A stretch of DNA of 64,000 nucleotides from JBBBNV01 sp037137075. GTDB lineage: Bacteria; Bacillota; Bacilli; Paenibacillales; NBRC-103111. Below, piece after piece: positions 1 through 8,612 of this stretch. The stretch covers positions 1 to 64,000 of the forward strand of contig NZ_JBBBNV010000002.1 of NCBI RefSeq assembly GCF_037137075.1. The letters are read 5' to 3'. Positions within the stretch are counted from its first letter, which is position 1; the number at the start of each line of letters is the position of its first letter. The notes under the pieces were generated by a model that saw only the letters and a program-made list of their open reading frames with translations, ran no database searches and was not told the origin of the DNA. The translations under genes were made by a program, and so were the position numbers.

Positions 1-158
1 TTCGTTCCAAGCAAGATTCGCCCTCTACTGACGCAGATTCATGGGCTTCTTAAGCTTGAGAACTTTTCACTGTCCAGTATTAATTTTGTTTTTAAGTATT
101 GATTTATTTTTGGATGAGAATATAATTCCATATAAAGGGTGGAGAGGGAGGGTTTTGT

Positions 159-2123
159 TTGTCAAAGTATATTATAACAATGGATTTGCAAGTTTTAAAC
201 CATTTGGGTTTAAATCTATATAGTAATATGCCTGCTGTAATTTCTGAAGTCGTTGCCAATGCTTGGGATGCTGATGCAGAAAATGTAGATATTGAAATTG
301 AAGGTAATTCACAAATTACAATCATTGATGATGGTTGTGGGATGAGTATTGATGATATAAATAGCAGGTTTCTAAAAGTGGGATATCGAAAAAGAAATGA
401 GCGTTCTAGGACCCCGAAGCATAACAGACCTTTTATGGGGAGAAAAGGGATTGGCAAATTATCTTTGTTCTCAATAGCCCATGAAATTACAATATTATCT
501 TATAAAAATGGAGAAAAAAATGCACTGCAGATAAATACAAACAAACTTTCTGAAGCAATTAGAGACAATAAAGAATATCATCCTGACCCTTTATCCCCGA
601 ACGATGTCGATTTTAGTTCGAATGGGACTAAAATTATTTTGAGACAATTAAAAAAAAGAACCCTAAACCTTGGCAAATATTTGAAGAGAAGGCTTGCACG
701 GCGGTTTTCGATAATTGGAGACGAGTATAAATTTAATATAAAAATTAATAATGAACCATTGAAGTTAGAAGATAGAGAATATCTGTCAAAGGCTGAATAC
801 TTATGGATATATGGAGTAGATAAAAAAGAAAAGATATTAAGCGAAACCAGTAAGAATGTTCTAATTAGCAATTTTGAACGAAATAATATATGGGTACATA
901 ATGAAACTAACTATAAATTGACCGGATGGATTGCAACCTCAGTTGAACCCAATGCTTTAAAGGATGAAGATGAAACAATTAATAGAATTGCTGTTATGAT
1001 TAGAGGAAAGATGGCAAAGGAAGACATTCTATCAGAGTTTAGTCAAACCGGTCTGTATGCGAAATATGTCTTTGGGGAATTGCATGTGGAATTTCTTGAT
1101 ACCGATGAAGAAGATGATATTACAACAAGTAACAGACAAAACATTTTTGAGGATGATGAGCGATATATTGCTCTTAAAGAATTTGTAAGGGAAGAACTTA
1201 GGCACATAAAAAATGAATGGATAGGTTTAAGGAATGCAAGAGGAACAGAAAATGCTGTAAAAATAGAAGTAATTAAAGAATGGTACGATGAATTAGGGCC
1301 AGATGATAAAAAGATCGCAAAAAAATTTTTTGGTAAAATTAATCAATTAACGTTGGAAACATCAGAAGAACAAGAAGAATTAATAAGGCATGGTGTTCTT
1401 GCATTTGAGACATTGAAATTAAAAAATTCATTAAGTGAGTTTGAACAAATATCTGTAGAAGACATTAGTGCGTTTATCAAAGCCGCCAACACTTTAAATA
1501 GTATTGAAGCTACGTTTTATTATAAAATAGTATATGAAAGGCTTGCTATTATTAAGAAAATGAAGGAAGTTGTAAGTGAAAATGCTTTGGAGAAAGTTAT
1601 TCAGGAGCATCTTGCCCAAAACTTATGGTTACTTGATCCTTCATGGGATAGAGGAACAGAAATACCAGCTGTAGAGGAAGCGATTAAGACACAATTTGAC
1701 ATTGTCAATGATTCACTGACACAGAATGAAAAAGATGCAAGGCTTGATGTTCGTTATAAAAAAGCTTCAAATAAGCACTTAATTATAGAATTAAAAAGAG
1801 CTGGTAGGCAAGTCAGGTCACTTGAACTTACAGAACAGATTAGAAAATATCACTCTGCTATGAATAAGGTTTTGAACGAGGGTAACCATAAGGAACCGTT
1901 TGAAATAATAGTATTATTGGGGAAACAACTGGACGGTGAAAATGTACACAGTGATACTTACGAGGTCACGTTAAAAAGTTTTCAACTTTATAATACGCGC
2001 ATAATGTATTATGCAGAGCTGATAGCTAATGCAGAAAAAATGTATAGCGAGTTTATAGAAAAAAATAAGGAAGCGGCTAAATTATTTGATAAATTCATTA
2101 AGTCGTCTCACAAACAGGAGTAA
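159..2123 (+). CDS. GHKL (HSP90/MutL-type) ATPase with C-terminal nuclease-like domain
   Basis: The 654-residue product has a complete GHKL ATP-binding fold at its N-terminus: the N-box EVVANAWDADA (residues 30-40, E30 and N34), the G1 box DDGCGM (57-62) and the lid GRKGIGKLS (94-102). The middle is acidic and helical. Near residues 527-547 there is an LDV strand followed by IIELKR, then an EQIRKY helix, which fits a PD-(D/E)XK nuclease core of the kind seen in Shedu/DUF4263 proteins. The start is TTG at 159, preceded by GGAGAGGGAGGG at a good distance; the ATG at 180 lacks a site. The gene is much richer in A+T than the conjugation genes to its right, which suggests separate acquisition. GHKL-plus-nuclease proteins are often found in defence islands, so a defence role is inferred, not shown. 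ATPase assignment is firm; the nuclease is tentative. Confidence 0.8.
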   Translation: MSKYIITMDLQVLNHLGLNLYSNMPAVISEVVANAWDADAENVDIEIEGNSQITIIDDGCGMSIDDINSRFLKVGYRKRNERSRTPKHNRPFMGRKGIGKLSLFSIAHEITILSYKNGEKNALQINTNKLSEAIRDNKEYHPDPLSPNDVDFSSNGTKIILRQLKKRTLNLGKYLKRRLARRFSIIGDEYKFNIKINNEPLKLEDREYLSKAEYLWIYGVDKKEKILSETSKNVLISNFERNNIWVHNETNYKLTGWIATSVEPNALKDEDETINRIAVMIRGKMAKEDILSEFSQTGLYAKYVFGELHVEFLDTDEEDDITTSNRQNIFEDDERYIALKEFVREELRHIKNEWIGLRNARGTENAVKIEVIKEWYDELGPDDKKIAKKFFGKINQLTLETSEEQEELIRHGVLAFETLKLKNSLSEFEQISVEDISAFIKAANTLNSIEATFYYKIVYERLAIIKKMKEVVSENALEKVIQEHLAQNLWLLDPSWDRGTEIPAVEEAIKTQFDIVNDSLTQNEKDARLDVRYKKASNKHLIIELKRAGRQVRSLELTEQIRKYHSAMNKVLNEGNHKEPFEIIVLLGKQLDGENVHSDTYEVTLKSFQLYNTRIMYYAELIANAEKMYSEFIEKNKEAAKLFDKFIKSSHKQE

Positions 2124-2319
2124 GTGTAGATCTATCTACGATCCAAGAAGTTTGACCTTTATATGGTTTATTGTCGCAGCGAGCAATTATAGGCAAATTA
2201 TAATATTTGGAATAACCTAAGATGTAATATCTTGTTGATTGGTCAATAGGCGGTGGGGGTTGATCATTGAGGCAGTAACCAAACCTGCTGCTTGTGGTAT
2301 AAATAGTTTCCTTTTCCAA
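2098..2319 (-). CDS. Small protein, 73 residues, unknown function
   Basis: This short gene starts at TTG (2319) with AGGTGA five bases upstream on the minus strand, which is why I accept it. The product has a DQPPPPIDQ stretch and several tyrosines and two cysteines, and no signal peptide or membrane segment. It runs convergently into the GHKL gene, and the two 3' ends overlap by 26 bp. I do not recognise the family. The overlap and shared A+T-rich composition suggest both entered together, possibly as a two-gene module. Confidence 0.5.
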   Translation of the reverse strand: MEKETIYTTSSRFGYCLNDQPPPPIDQSTRYYILGYSKYYNLPIIARCDNKPYKGQTSWIVDRSTLTPVCETT

Positions 2320-2483
2320 ATCAAATCACCTCATGGAATTTATACTAAAATTTTATCCAATTTTTTTTGAAATATGTATGAAATCATGATTTTTTATACT
2401 TCACTTTCTATGTAAAATCATACTTTTTGCATACTCCACAAGCCATTTTATCTGCTAACATAAGGAATATAGAATCTCATCAC

Positions 2484-2515
2484 CAAAAGCCGTCTCCTTC
2501 CAGGGGCGGCTTTTG
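2484..2515 (+). promoter_or_regulatory. Leader hairpin upstream of YdjM-like gene
   Basis: CAAAAGCCG (2484-2492) pairs with CGGCTTTTG (2507-2515), with further pairing inside. It lies 26 bases before the ATG and just ahead of the ribosome binding site. A similar hairpin with the same arm core precedes the paralogue at 43871, so it may be an attenuator or shared leader. A simple terminator of an upstream transcript is the alternative, although only four T residues follow. Confidence 0.45.
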
Positions 2516-2540
2516 TCATGGAAAGGAGGTGATTAATCTA

Positions 2541-3377
2541 ATGAACAACGCAGGCCATTTATCCTTGGGTATGCTGCTCGGTACATTGTGGCTCGGACAG
2601 ACGGGCGGCTTTTCTGGAGAGCACGGCATCTTGGGTGCGGCCATTACGCTGGTGGGCGTGGCTATCGGCTCCCGCGCCCCGGATATTGATCACAAGACAA
2701 GCACGGCCAGTAAGCTTATCACACCGTTCCCAGCACATCTAAGACGCAAATTTAACCTGTTCGGGTCGTTCTTGACCTTGGTGGGTCTGAGCTTGTGTCT
2801 TTTTCGTTTCGGTATGCTACCGGCACCAGGCTGGCTACCAGATAAGCTGCTTCTAAGCGCGCCGCTAGTGACAGGCTCCGGATTGCTGCTGCTTGCCTTG
2901 TCTCGGCTGCGGGACCTGATTTTACTTGGGGTCGGTGCCCTGGTACTGGCCGGGTACATGATTTTTCACTGGCACTGGTTCGCAGCCTTCGCCGGGGTGG
3001 CCGTCATGGCCATACCGTTCGTCCGGCACCGGGGTATCATTCACACGCCGGAATTTGCAATGGCTTTGACCATCGGCGGCCTGTCACTGGTTGCCTATAG
3101 CCCTTGGTGGCTGGCGGCATTCATGGCGGGGCTTGTGATCGGCTGGTGGACACATCTAGCCGGGGACCTACCGGGCAAAGAGGGTATTCACTCTTTGTTC
3201 GTACCCCGGCTCAAGCTGGCGCTGAACCTGTTCGCGAATGGGGGCAAGGCGGAGCGCTGGGTGACGCGAGTCAGCTGGAGCTTGTGTGTCTGCATGTGGG
3301 TCTGGATGCTGGCATGGCCAGGCAGCATGCCGGTCATGGAAACGTTAGAGCATGTGCGGCTGCTGCCGTACTCGTAA
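2541..3377 (+). CDS. YdjM-like membrane-bound metal-dependent hydrolase (copy 1)
   Basis: A 278-residue polytopic membrane protein of the YdjM/DUF457 family, predicted to be a membrane-bound zinc-type hydrolase of unknown substrate. The family signature residues are visible: a GH pair at residues 4-5 (NNAGHL), RAPDIDHKTS, VRHRGIIHTP and WWTHLAGDLPG, whose His and Asp residues are the likely metal ligands. The ATG at 2541 follows AAAGGAGGTGAT and is preferred over longer in-frame starts that read through the leader hairpin. A close paralogue, alike along its whole length, lies at 43871-44704. In Escherichia coli ydjM is in the SOS regulon, but I see no LexA box here. Two palindromes follow its stop codon directly. 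It sits at the head of the conjugation module and may be cargo. Confidence 0.85.
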   Translation: MNNAGHLSLGMLLGTLWLGQTGGFSGEHGILGAAITLVGVAIGSRAPDIDHKTSTASKLITPFPAHLRRKFNLFGSFLTLVGLSLCLFRFGMLPAPGWLPDKLLLSAPLVTGSGLLLLALSRLRDLILLGVGALVLAGYMIFHWHWFAAFAGVAVMAIPFVRHRGIIHTPEFAMALTIGGLSLVAYSPWWLAAFMAGLVIGWWTHLAGDLPGKEGIHSLFVPRLKLALNLFANGGKAERWVTRVSWSLCVCMWVWMLAWPGSMPVMETLEHVRLLPYS

Positions 3378-3448
3378 CCTACGAAAAACGTAGGTTATCC
3401 TGCTTTAAATTGAGGTTTTATTGACGCAACCTACGATAAACGTAGGTT
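3376..3448. repeat. Two identical-arm palindromes ahead of conjugation operon
   Basis: AACCTACG-(5 nt)-CGTAGGTT occurs at 3376-3396 and again at 3428-3448. Arms are identical in both copies, loops are both five bases (AAAAA and ATAAA), and centres are 52 bp apart, about five helical turns. The first overlaps the stop codon of the YdjM-like gene; the second is 38 bp before the first conjugation gene. This is what a pair of operators for a dimeric repressor would look like; small RNA hairpins are an alternative. Confidence 0.6.
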
Positions 3449-3486
3449 ATTTGTATTTCACTACTTTAAACGAGGAGTCGTGTAAC

Positions 3487-3900
3487 ATGAACCAATTGAA
3501 AACATGGTTTTTCTCACTCATGGTAATGGCGGGGGTGCTGCTGCTGCCGATCATTGCATTTGCAGAGGAGGAAGGGAACCCGGTCAAGAAAATCCGGGAG
3601 AAAATGAAATTTAACTGGAAGGTGCTTGATGGGCTGGACTTCCTTTTTAGTCCGCTCATGATCGTGCTGACCTTAATTGTGTTTGCGGTTCTGATTGTGC
3701 TGATTGTACGTGTCATTTTTCATATCTATAAGATTTCCACAGGGAAGGAATCGATTAAAAACAAGACGTTCTGGATCGAGATGGGCTTTGTCATCCTGAT
3801 TTTGTTCTTGCTGTTCAGCGGCGCATTCTTCAGCATTTTGGAAAACATCTACGAATGGCAAAATGATCAGGACATTGGCCAGCAAACAACAACGGGGTAA
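3487..3900 (+). CDS. Small conjugation membrane protein (tandem copy 1)
   Basis: A 137-residue protein with an N-terminal signal peptide ending near AFAEEE and two hydrophobic segments (about residues 60-82 and 103-124). The ATG at 3487 is preceded by GAGGAG. The second half, with a KISTGKESIKNKTFW segment before the last membrane helix, resembles the next gene product (QISLGRAALKDARFW), so the two arose by duplication. Position at the start of the conjugation operon and the topology suggest a pilin-like (VirB2) or VirB3-like channel component, but the family is not certain from sequence alone. Confidence 0.75.
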   Translation: MNQLKTWFFSLMVMAGVLLLPIIAFAEEEGNPVKKIREKMKFNWKVLDGLDFLFSPLMIVLTLIVFAVLIVLIVRVIFHIYKISTGKESIKNKTFWIEMGFVILILFLLFSGAFFSILENIYEWQNDQDIGQQTTTG

Positions 3901-3907
3901 GCGGTCC

Positions 3908-4333
3908 ATGTTCAGGAAATGGAAAAGGGTGCTTCTGCAGGGAAGCGCCTATGTGGGGGCCGTCTGGGTGTGCTGGATCCAGCGGCCTATTCTTATGCTT
4001 GCCGCGCAGAAAGGCATGACGGAAGAAGAAATGAATGCCGCGTATAAAAGCCAAATGGAACAGAAATTCCCGATTAAATCCGACACGATTGAAAGCGTGA
4101 ACTGGCTGCTCCTCCTCGGAGGCGTGGTAAGCTCGGTGCTGGCCATTGTGGCCCTGGTGTATTGGGTGACGCAGTTCAAGCTTCGATTACTGCAAATCAG
4201 CCTGGGGAGGGCAGCCCTGAAGGATGCCAGGTTCTGGACTCGGATGGGGCTGGCCCTCGTCATTATTTTTTCTTTTATTTCGGGTGCCGTGTTTTTGCTG
4301 CTGTCCGGTTGGTATGACCTGACGAGAGTGTGA
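3908..4333 (+). CDS. Small conjugation membrane protein (tandem copy 2)
   Basis: A 141-residue paralogue of the preceding gene product: basic N-terminus, a hydrophobic segment at about residues 8-30, then two membrane helices (about 61-84 and 107-128) around a conserved polar segment. The ATG at 3908 is chosen because the upstream in-frame ATG at 3863 would overlap the previous gene by 38 bp; the site GGGGTAAG before 3908 is weak, so coupling to the gene before is likely. Role is inferred to be in the same membrane complex as its paralogue. Confidence 0.65.
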   Translation: MFRKWKRVLLQGSAYVGAVWVCWIQRPILMLAAQKGMTEEEMNAAYKSQMEQKFPIKSDTIESVNWLLLLGGVVSSVLAIVALVYWVTQFKLRLLQISLGRAALKDARFWTRMGLALVIIFSFISGAVFLLLSGWYDLTRV

Positions 4334-4346
4334 AGGAGGTGGGTAG

Positions 4347-6596
4347 ATGAAAAAATGGCTATCGGGTGCGGTGCTGTCCCTGATTTTCTTCCTTGGGGCG
4401 AGTCAATCGGTGTATGCCGAAAGTGATTGGTACATTCCGGATTGGGTTACGGAGCTCAGTGAGAAAATCAACGACATGATGAAGATGTACTCTAACCTGA
4501 TGACAGGCCAGTTTTTGAAGGTGGCCATGGATTATTACATTGTCCAGAATATTGATGAAGTGTACGCGCCGCTCTACGATGTGTTTGGCAAAACATATCT
4601 GTTTACCCCGCAGCTGGCCAGCATTGAGCTTGTGTATGACGGCTGGAGCTTGTTCTCCGTTGTCGGTCTGATGCTGATTATCATTGCCGTGCTGTATTTA
4701 TCCATGAAGGTCATTCATGGTAAGACGGAAATGAAGAAGCTGCTCGTCACCTTTGTCGTGGCAATGGTCCTGGTTTATTACAGCCTGAACATCATGAATT
4801 TCTGTAACGTTGGCGTGAATTGGGTGACGCAAAAGGTGCTGGCGGACATGCTGGCCACCACAAATATCAACTACCAGGGGCTCGATGGGCAGCAGGTGCT
4901 CAAGGCGCTCATTATCGGCAGCGATGCAATTACGAATCCGTCCATTGCGTCCAAATCGGCGGGCAAGCTGATTGCCGATCAGCCGGGGGGCGTATTCATG
5001 TTGATGGTGGTCACCTGGTGCATGATTTTCCCGCTGTATCTGATTTCGGTCTTCAAAGTCTTACTCTTAATTGTATTAGCCGTGTTCGTGGCCTTTTGGA
5101 TTACGACAGCGGCTTTTACCGGCAAGACAGAAATCATGGTCGGCTTCCTGAACATTTACATTCGGACGCTCCTCGTTGGGTTTATCCTTGCCCTGCACTG
5201 GGGAGCGTTCGTCAAAGCGCAGGCCAGCTATGGCAGCGGGGTGGGCTTATCCGCCCTCACCGGCATTATGCCCACGCTGATGGCTGTGGGGTCCGGCGTT
5301 TTCCTGCAGCTGTTCCTGGTGTTCTTTTGGCTGCTGCCTATTTATCGCTCCTTCAAGCAGCCGCTGACGCTCAACGGCGGGGCCGTGGTGGAGAAGGCCG
5401 GGGACGTGGGGGAAAAGCTGTCTACGGTCATGAACTACATGGGGAAACGCTTTGGGAGCGAGGAGCTGCAATCGAAAAGCTTGCGCTGGAAAAAGAAAAG
5501 CAAACAGATGGCTGATCTGGGTCGGCGCATGCAGGAGCAAAGCAGCGACTTCTTCCGGGATTATGCCCTCTCCCAAGCCAGCGGCGGCGTAACAGAGGCA
5601 CTTCAGCAAGTTCAGTATGATGTTCCAGAGCTGGAGGTACAGCCGACCGGAACGATGACACAGGTCATGATGAAGCCAACGGAATTTGGCTTTCAACAGC
5701 TGGCCACGCCGGAGGTCCGGAATATGCTGTCCACCCAAGGCTTTGCTGCAGCCTCCAGCATGTCGATTGCTTCAGGACAACGCGGGACCGTTTCTGCCTG
5801 GGTGCAGCAAGTCCAGCAAGCTGGATCGGAGCTGGGCAAGCAAATTTCGTGGGATGCCCAGACCGGCAAGCTGCATGTGACGGGAGGCGAAGAATCACTG
5901 CGGTCTGTAGTCAAGGCCATGGATGAGTTTCAGGTCGCTCCGGAGCAGGTCGCCGCAGGGATGATGAAAGAGGGTCTGTTTGTCAATTTAAAGAGCAAGC
6001 AGGTAGAATCCGTGGGGCAGGATGAGCAGACGTATCAAGCAGGCCTGAAGGAGTTAAAGCAAAGCGAGTTGCTGCTGACCAAAATGAAATTTACTCCGGA
6101 AGAAGCAGCGGAAGGACACCGGCTGTTGCAACTGCACCGGGAGCAGCACCCCTGGATTGAACAGGCGGTTTTCAAATCCGGTGCGCTTTGGATTCCGCAG
6201 GCCAACTATGCGGAAGCGCTCCGCATCTTCGAATCCCTGCGCCAGCGCGAGGTGATGCGGCTGGATATGCCGGACGGTTCACGGTTTTTGCATGATCTCA
6301 TGCACGTGGTCCGCAGGGATCCGGACTTGTCCGCTGCCGTGACGGAAGATATCCAGGGGAACTATGTCGATGTCCGTTCTGATGCCGTAGGCGCTTTCCG
6401 GAAACGGTATGAGGAGTTTACGAAGGCACGTACCCCATTTTGGCGGACGTCAAGCGGCGCGATTAAAATCATCCTGGACGGGGTGCCGGTGGATTATGGC
6501 CATGTACCTCCTATGGGCCTGGATATGGGCAGCTTCGAGGCGCTGCAGCGGCAGACGCTCCGGAAGCAAAGTGCAGGTAAGGAGGCGATCACGTGA
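4347..6596 (+). CDS. VirB6-like conjugation channel protein
   Basis: A 749-residue protein with a signal peptide (cleavage near VYAES), about six or seven membrane helices between residues 100 and 340 and a long cytoplasmic tail of about 400 residues without recognisable enzymatic motifs. This is the layout of the VirB6/ConG-type polytopic protein of Gram-positive conjugative elements (the CD3337/EF1877 group). It would form part of the membrane channel for DNA transfer. The ATG at 4347 follows GAAGGAGGTGGG. The stop overlaps the GTG start of the next gene, so the two are translationally coupled. Confidence 0.75.
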   Translation: MKKWLSGAVLSLIFFLGASQSVYAESDWYIPDWVTELSEKINDMMKMYSNLMTGQFLKVAMDYYIVQNIDEVYAPLYDVFGKTYLFTPQLASIELVYDGWSLFSVVGLMLIIIAVLYLSMKVIHGKTEMKKLLVTFVVAMVLVYYSLNIMNFCNVGVNWVTQKVLADMLATTNINYQGLDGQQVLKALIIGSDAITNPSIASKSAGKLIADQPGGVFMLMVVTWCMIFPLYLISVFKVLLLIVLAVFVAFWITTAAFTGKTEIMVGFLNIYIRTLLVGFILALHWGAFVKAQASYGSGVGLSALTGIMPTLMAVGSGVFLQLFLVFFWLLPIYRSFKQPLTLNGGAVVEKAGDVGEKLSTVMNYMGKRFGSEELQSKSLRWKKKSKQMADLGRRMQEQSSDFFRDYALSQASGGVTEALQQVQYDVPELEVQPTGTMTQVMMKPTEFGFQQLATPEVRNMLSTQGFAAASSMSIASGQRGTVSAWVQQVQQAGSELGKQISWDAQTGKLHVTGGEESLRSVVKAMDEFQVAPEQVAAGMMKEGLFVNLKSKQVESVGQDEQTYQAGLKELKQSELLLTKMKFTPEEAAEGHRLLQLHREQHPWIEQAVFKSGALWIPQANYAEALRIFESLRQREVMRLDMPDGSRFLHDLMHVVRRDPDLSAAVTEDIQGNYVDVRSDAVGAFRKRYEEFTKARTPFWRTSSGAIKIILDGVPVDYGHVPPMGLDMGSFEALQRQTLRKQSAGKEAIT

Positions 6597-8464
6597 GTCC
6601 GGAACAGGAACAAGCCCAGGCGAACAAGGAACTGCTCCGGGCCAGCCTGATGGGCGATATCCGGGAGGATGTGGAATATGCCGGGCTGACCTTGGCGGAT
6701 ATTCTCTGGATTACGGTGGTGACACTTGGAATCGGCGGATTGCCGGTCATGTTGTCGGCGCTCTTGCCTGAAGGCGTGTTATATAAGGTCGGCTGGTTTC
6801 TGCTGGTGTTTGTGGTGTACACGGGCATGCGCTATTTGAAGGTGCCGTATCGGCTGCGGCGCTGGATCCGTTATATCCGGACACCCAAATCAGGAGAAGA
6901 CCTCGGTCTATTAGGCGTGCAAGAGGACAGCTGGCTGTACCGCAGCCCGTTTGTGTGGCAGGCCGTCCACCGGCTCACTGCACCGCCCTGGAACACAGCC
7001 GTGTATGATGAGCGGGAAAAACGCCTTGGCGGCTTTGAACTATTCCTCCGCACAGCGGCGCAGGAGCAAACCGATGTGAGTATTCACGCCGAGCAGGTGC
7101 CGGACTTTCGGTGGGAGCTGTGGGAGGAAAAGCTGGCCCAAAATCCGGACAAACCCGGCATTGCAGCCATGACCGCGCGGCGTATTGCCCGGATGAAAGC
7201 ATTAGCACAGGGAGGCGCAGCCATGCGGAGTGAATATATCCTGCGGCTGGCCTTCCGGGAAAAAGCCCTGAATAAGCTGCAGCGGGAGGACGAACCGGAA
7301 GGGCTAACCAAAGAGCAGCTGCTCCGGCAGCGGCTTATTGCGGACATCCAGGATCGCCATCAGCGGCTGCTGCCCTATTTACACGATGCCGGTCACACCA
7401 CAACCCCACTATCCGGCTATGCGGTTGCCGAGGTGCTGGCACGTCACTGGGATCCGCTGTCCTGGCGGGCGTGGAAAGGCCAAAACGGGTCCTGGGAAGA
7501 AGGGAAGGAAGAAACCGAAGAGCTGCAAAATCAATGGCTCACGGTACAAGAAGAACAAGCGGAGCAAATTCCTTCAGGTGAAGAAGCAAAGACCGGCTGG
7601 AAAGGCTGGTCCGCATGCTTGGATGCCTTTCGGAAAGCACTGGGTTGGTGCAAGCAAATGATTATAAGCTTGGTGCAAAGGTTACGCCGACACCGTCCAG
7701 GGAAGCCGACAAAAGATATCGCGCTTTCGGAGCGGATGGAGATTGAAAAACAGGAAGAGTTTCTTCTGCTCGAAGCGCATGGCGGGCTGCAATCGGCTGA
7801 AGAAGAACACCCATCTGGACAATCCCCTGCAGAGGAAGGGGAACCCTCGCCGCTGCTGATTATTACGAGTCCAGCACCGACCGGGAAAACCTTTGTAGCC
7901 ACCGGGCTGGCCGCAGCTAACAGCACGGCGGCGCAGCCGGTGACGCTGCTGGACTTATCCCCGGATCAAGGGGCAGTGTCCTGGCTGAATCCGCTATTGC
8001 AGGGGGAGCAGGAGGGCTGGAAAATGTACACCTCCCGAAATGTACCGGGCCTCACGCTCTATACGGTACAGGATCCGGCGGTGCTTATGCCCGAACGTCT
8101 GGGGCCGTTCATTGCCGGGCAGCTGCAGGAGAAGCGCCGCGTTATCGTGGACATGCCCTGGTCTTACCCCTGGCGAGATACGCTGCTGCAGCTTGGACAA
8201 GGGGTGGCGCTAGTGGATACGGATTATCATCACTGGATGTGCTGGGAACAGGCTGCACCGGCATGGCAGGGACAGGTTTGGCAAAACCAGTCCGAAGTCG
8301 ATATGGAATGCTTAACGCAGGAGCACTGGCAGCTGCCGGTATCGCGCCGGTTTGAAACGTACCCGGCTGTACGCCAGCATCTGTATCAGGGCAGGATGAT
8401 GGCTTTGGAGCCGGACGTGAGAGCAGCGTTTGAATGGAGAGCCCAGCGGTGCAATGTCAAGTAG
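6593..8464 (+). CDS. TcpE-like conjugation protein with C-terminal P-loop domain
   Basis: A 623-residue protein. Residues about 28-77 hold two membrane helices followed by a basic YRLRRWIRYIR segment, as in the TcpE/PrgI group of conjugation proteins. The C-terminal third has a P-loop-like SPAPTGKT (about 427-434) and a following LLDLSPDQGAVSW strand, resembling the MinD/ParA-like ATPases; the first glycine of the canonical Walker A motif is missing (Ser). The GTG start at 6593 follows AAGGAGG and overlaps the preceding stop. The gene is the last before the IS110 insertion; virB4 follows 2.1 kb later. A TcpE-like protein fused to a MinD-like domain is unusual. Function in transfer is inferred from neighbours. 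Confidence 0.65.
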   Translation: MSPEQEQAQANKELLRASLMGDIREDVEYAGLTLADILWITVVTLGIGGLPVMLSALLPEGVLYKVGWFLLVFVVYTGMRYLKVPYRLRRWIRYIRTPKSGEDLGLLGVQEDSWLYRSPFVWQAVHRLTAPPWNTAVYDEREKRLGGFELFLRTAAQEQTDVSIHAEQVPDFRWELWEEKLAQNPDKPGIAAMTARRIARMKALAQGGAAMRSEYILRLAFREKALNKLQREDEPEGLTKEQLLRQRLIADIQDRHQRLLPYLHDAGHTTTPLSGYAVAEVLARHWDPLSWRAWKGQNGSWEEGKEETEELQNQWLTVQEEQAEQIPSGEEAKTGWKGWSACLDAFRKALGWCKQMIISLVQRLRRHRPGKPTKDIALSERMEIEKQEEFLLLEAHGGLQSAEEEHPSGQSPAEEGEPSPLLIITSPAPTGKTFVATGLAAANSTAAQPVTLLDLSPDQGAVSWLNPLLQGEQEGWKMYTSRNVPGLTLYTVQDPAVLMPERLGPFIAGQLQEKRRVIVDMPWSYPWRDTLLQLGQGVALVDTDYHHWMCWEQAAPAWQGQVWQNQSEVDMECLTQEHWQLPVSRRFETYPAVRQHLYQGRMMALEPDVRAAFEWRAQRCNVK

Positions 8465-8612
8465 ATGAATTTATGAAATTGGAAAAAGAATTACCGAAAT
8501 CGTCTTTGGAGTAGAAAAAAGGGTACACGAAGCTAGACCCACCATGTTGGCTGAATTTTCAGACACTTTTGTAGTGTGGGCGAACTGTTAGAAATGGTAG
8601 AATCCGGTAGTC

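Noticed and set aside
1..158. Possible gene end or tRNA at the left edge
   Set aside because: No tRNA cloverleaf and no frame with a ribosome binding site; only leader sequence of the GHKL gene can be supported.
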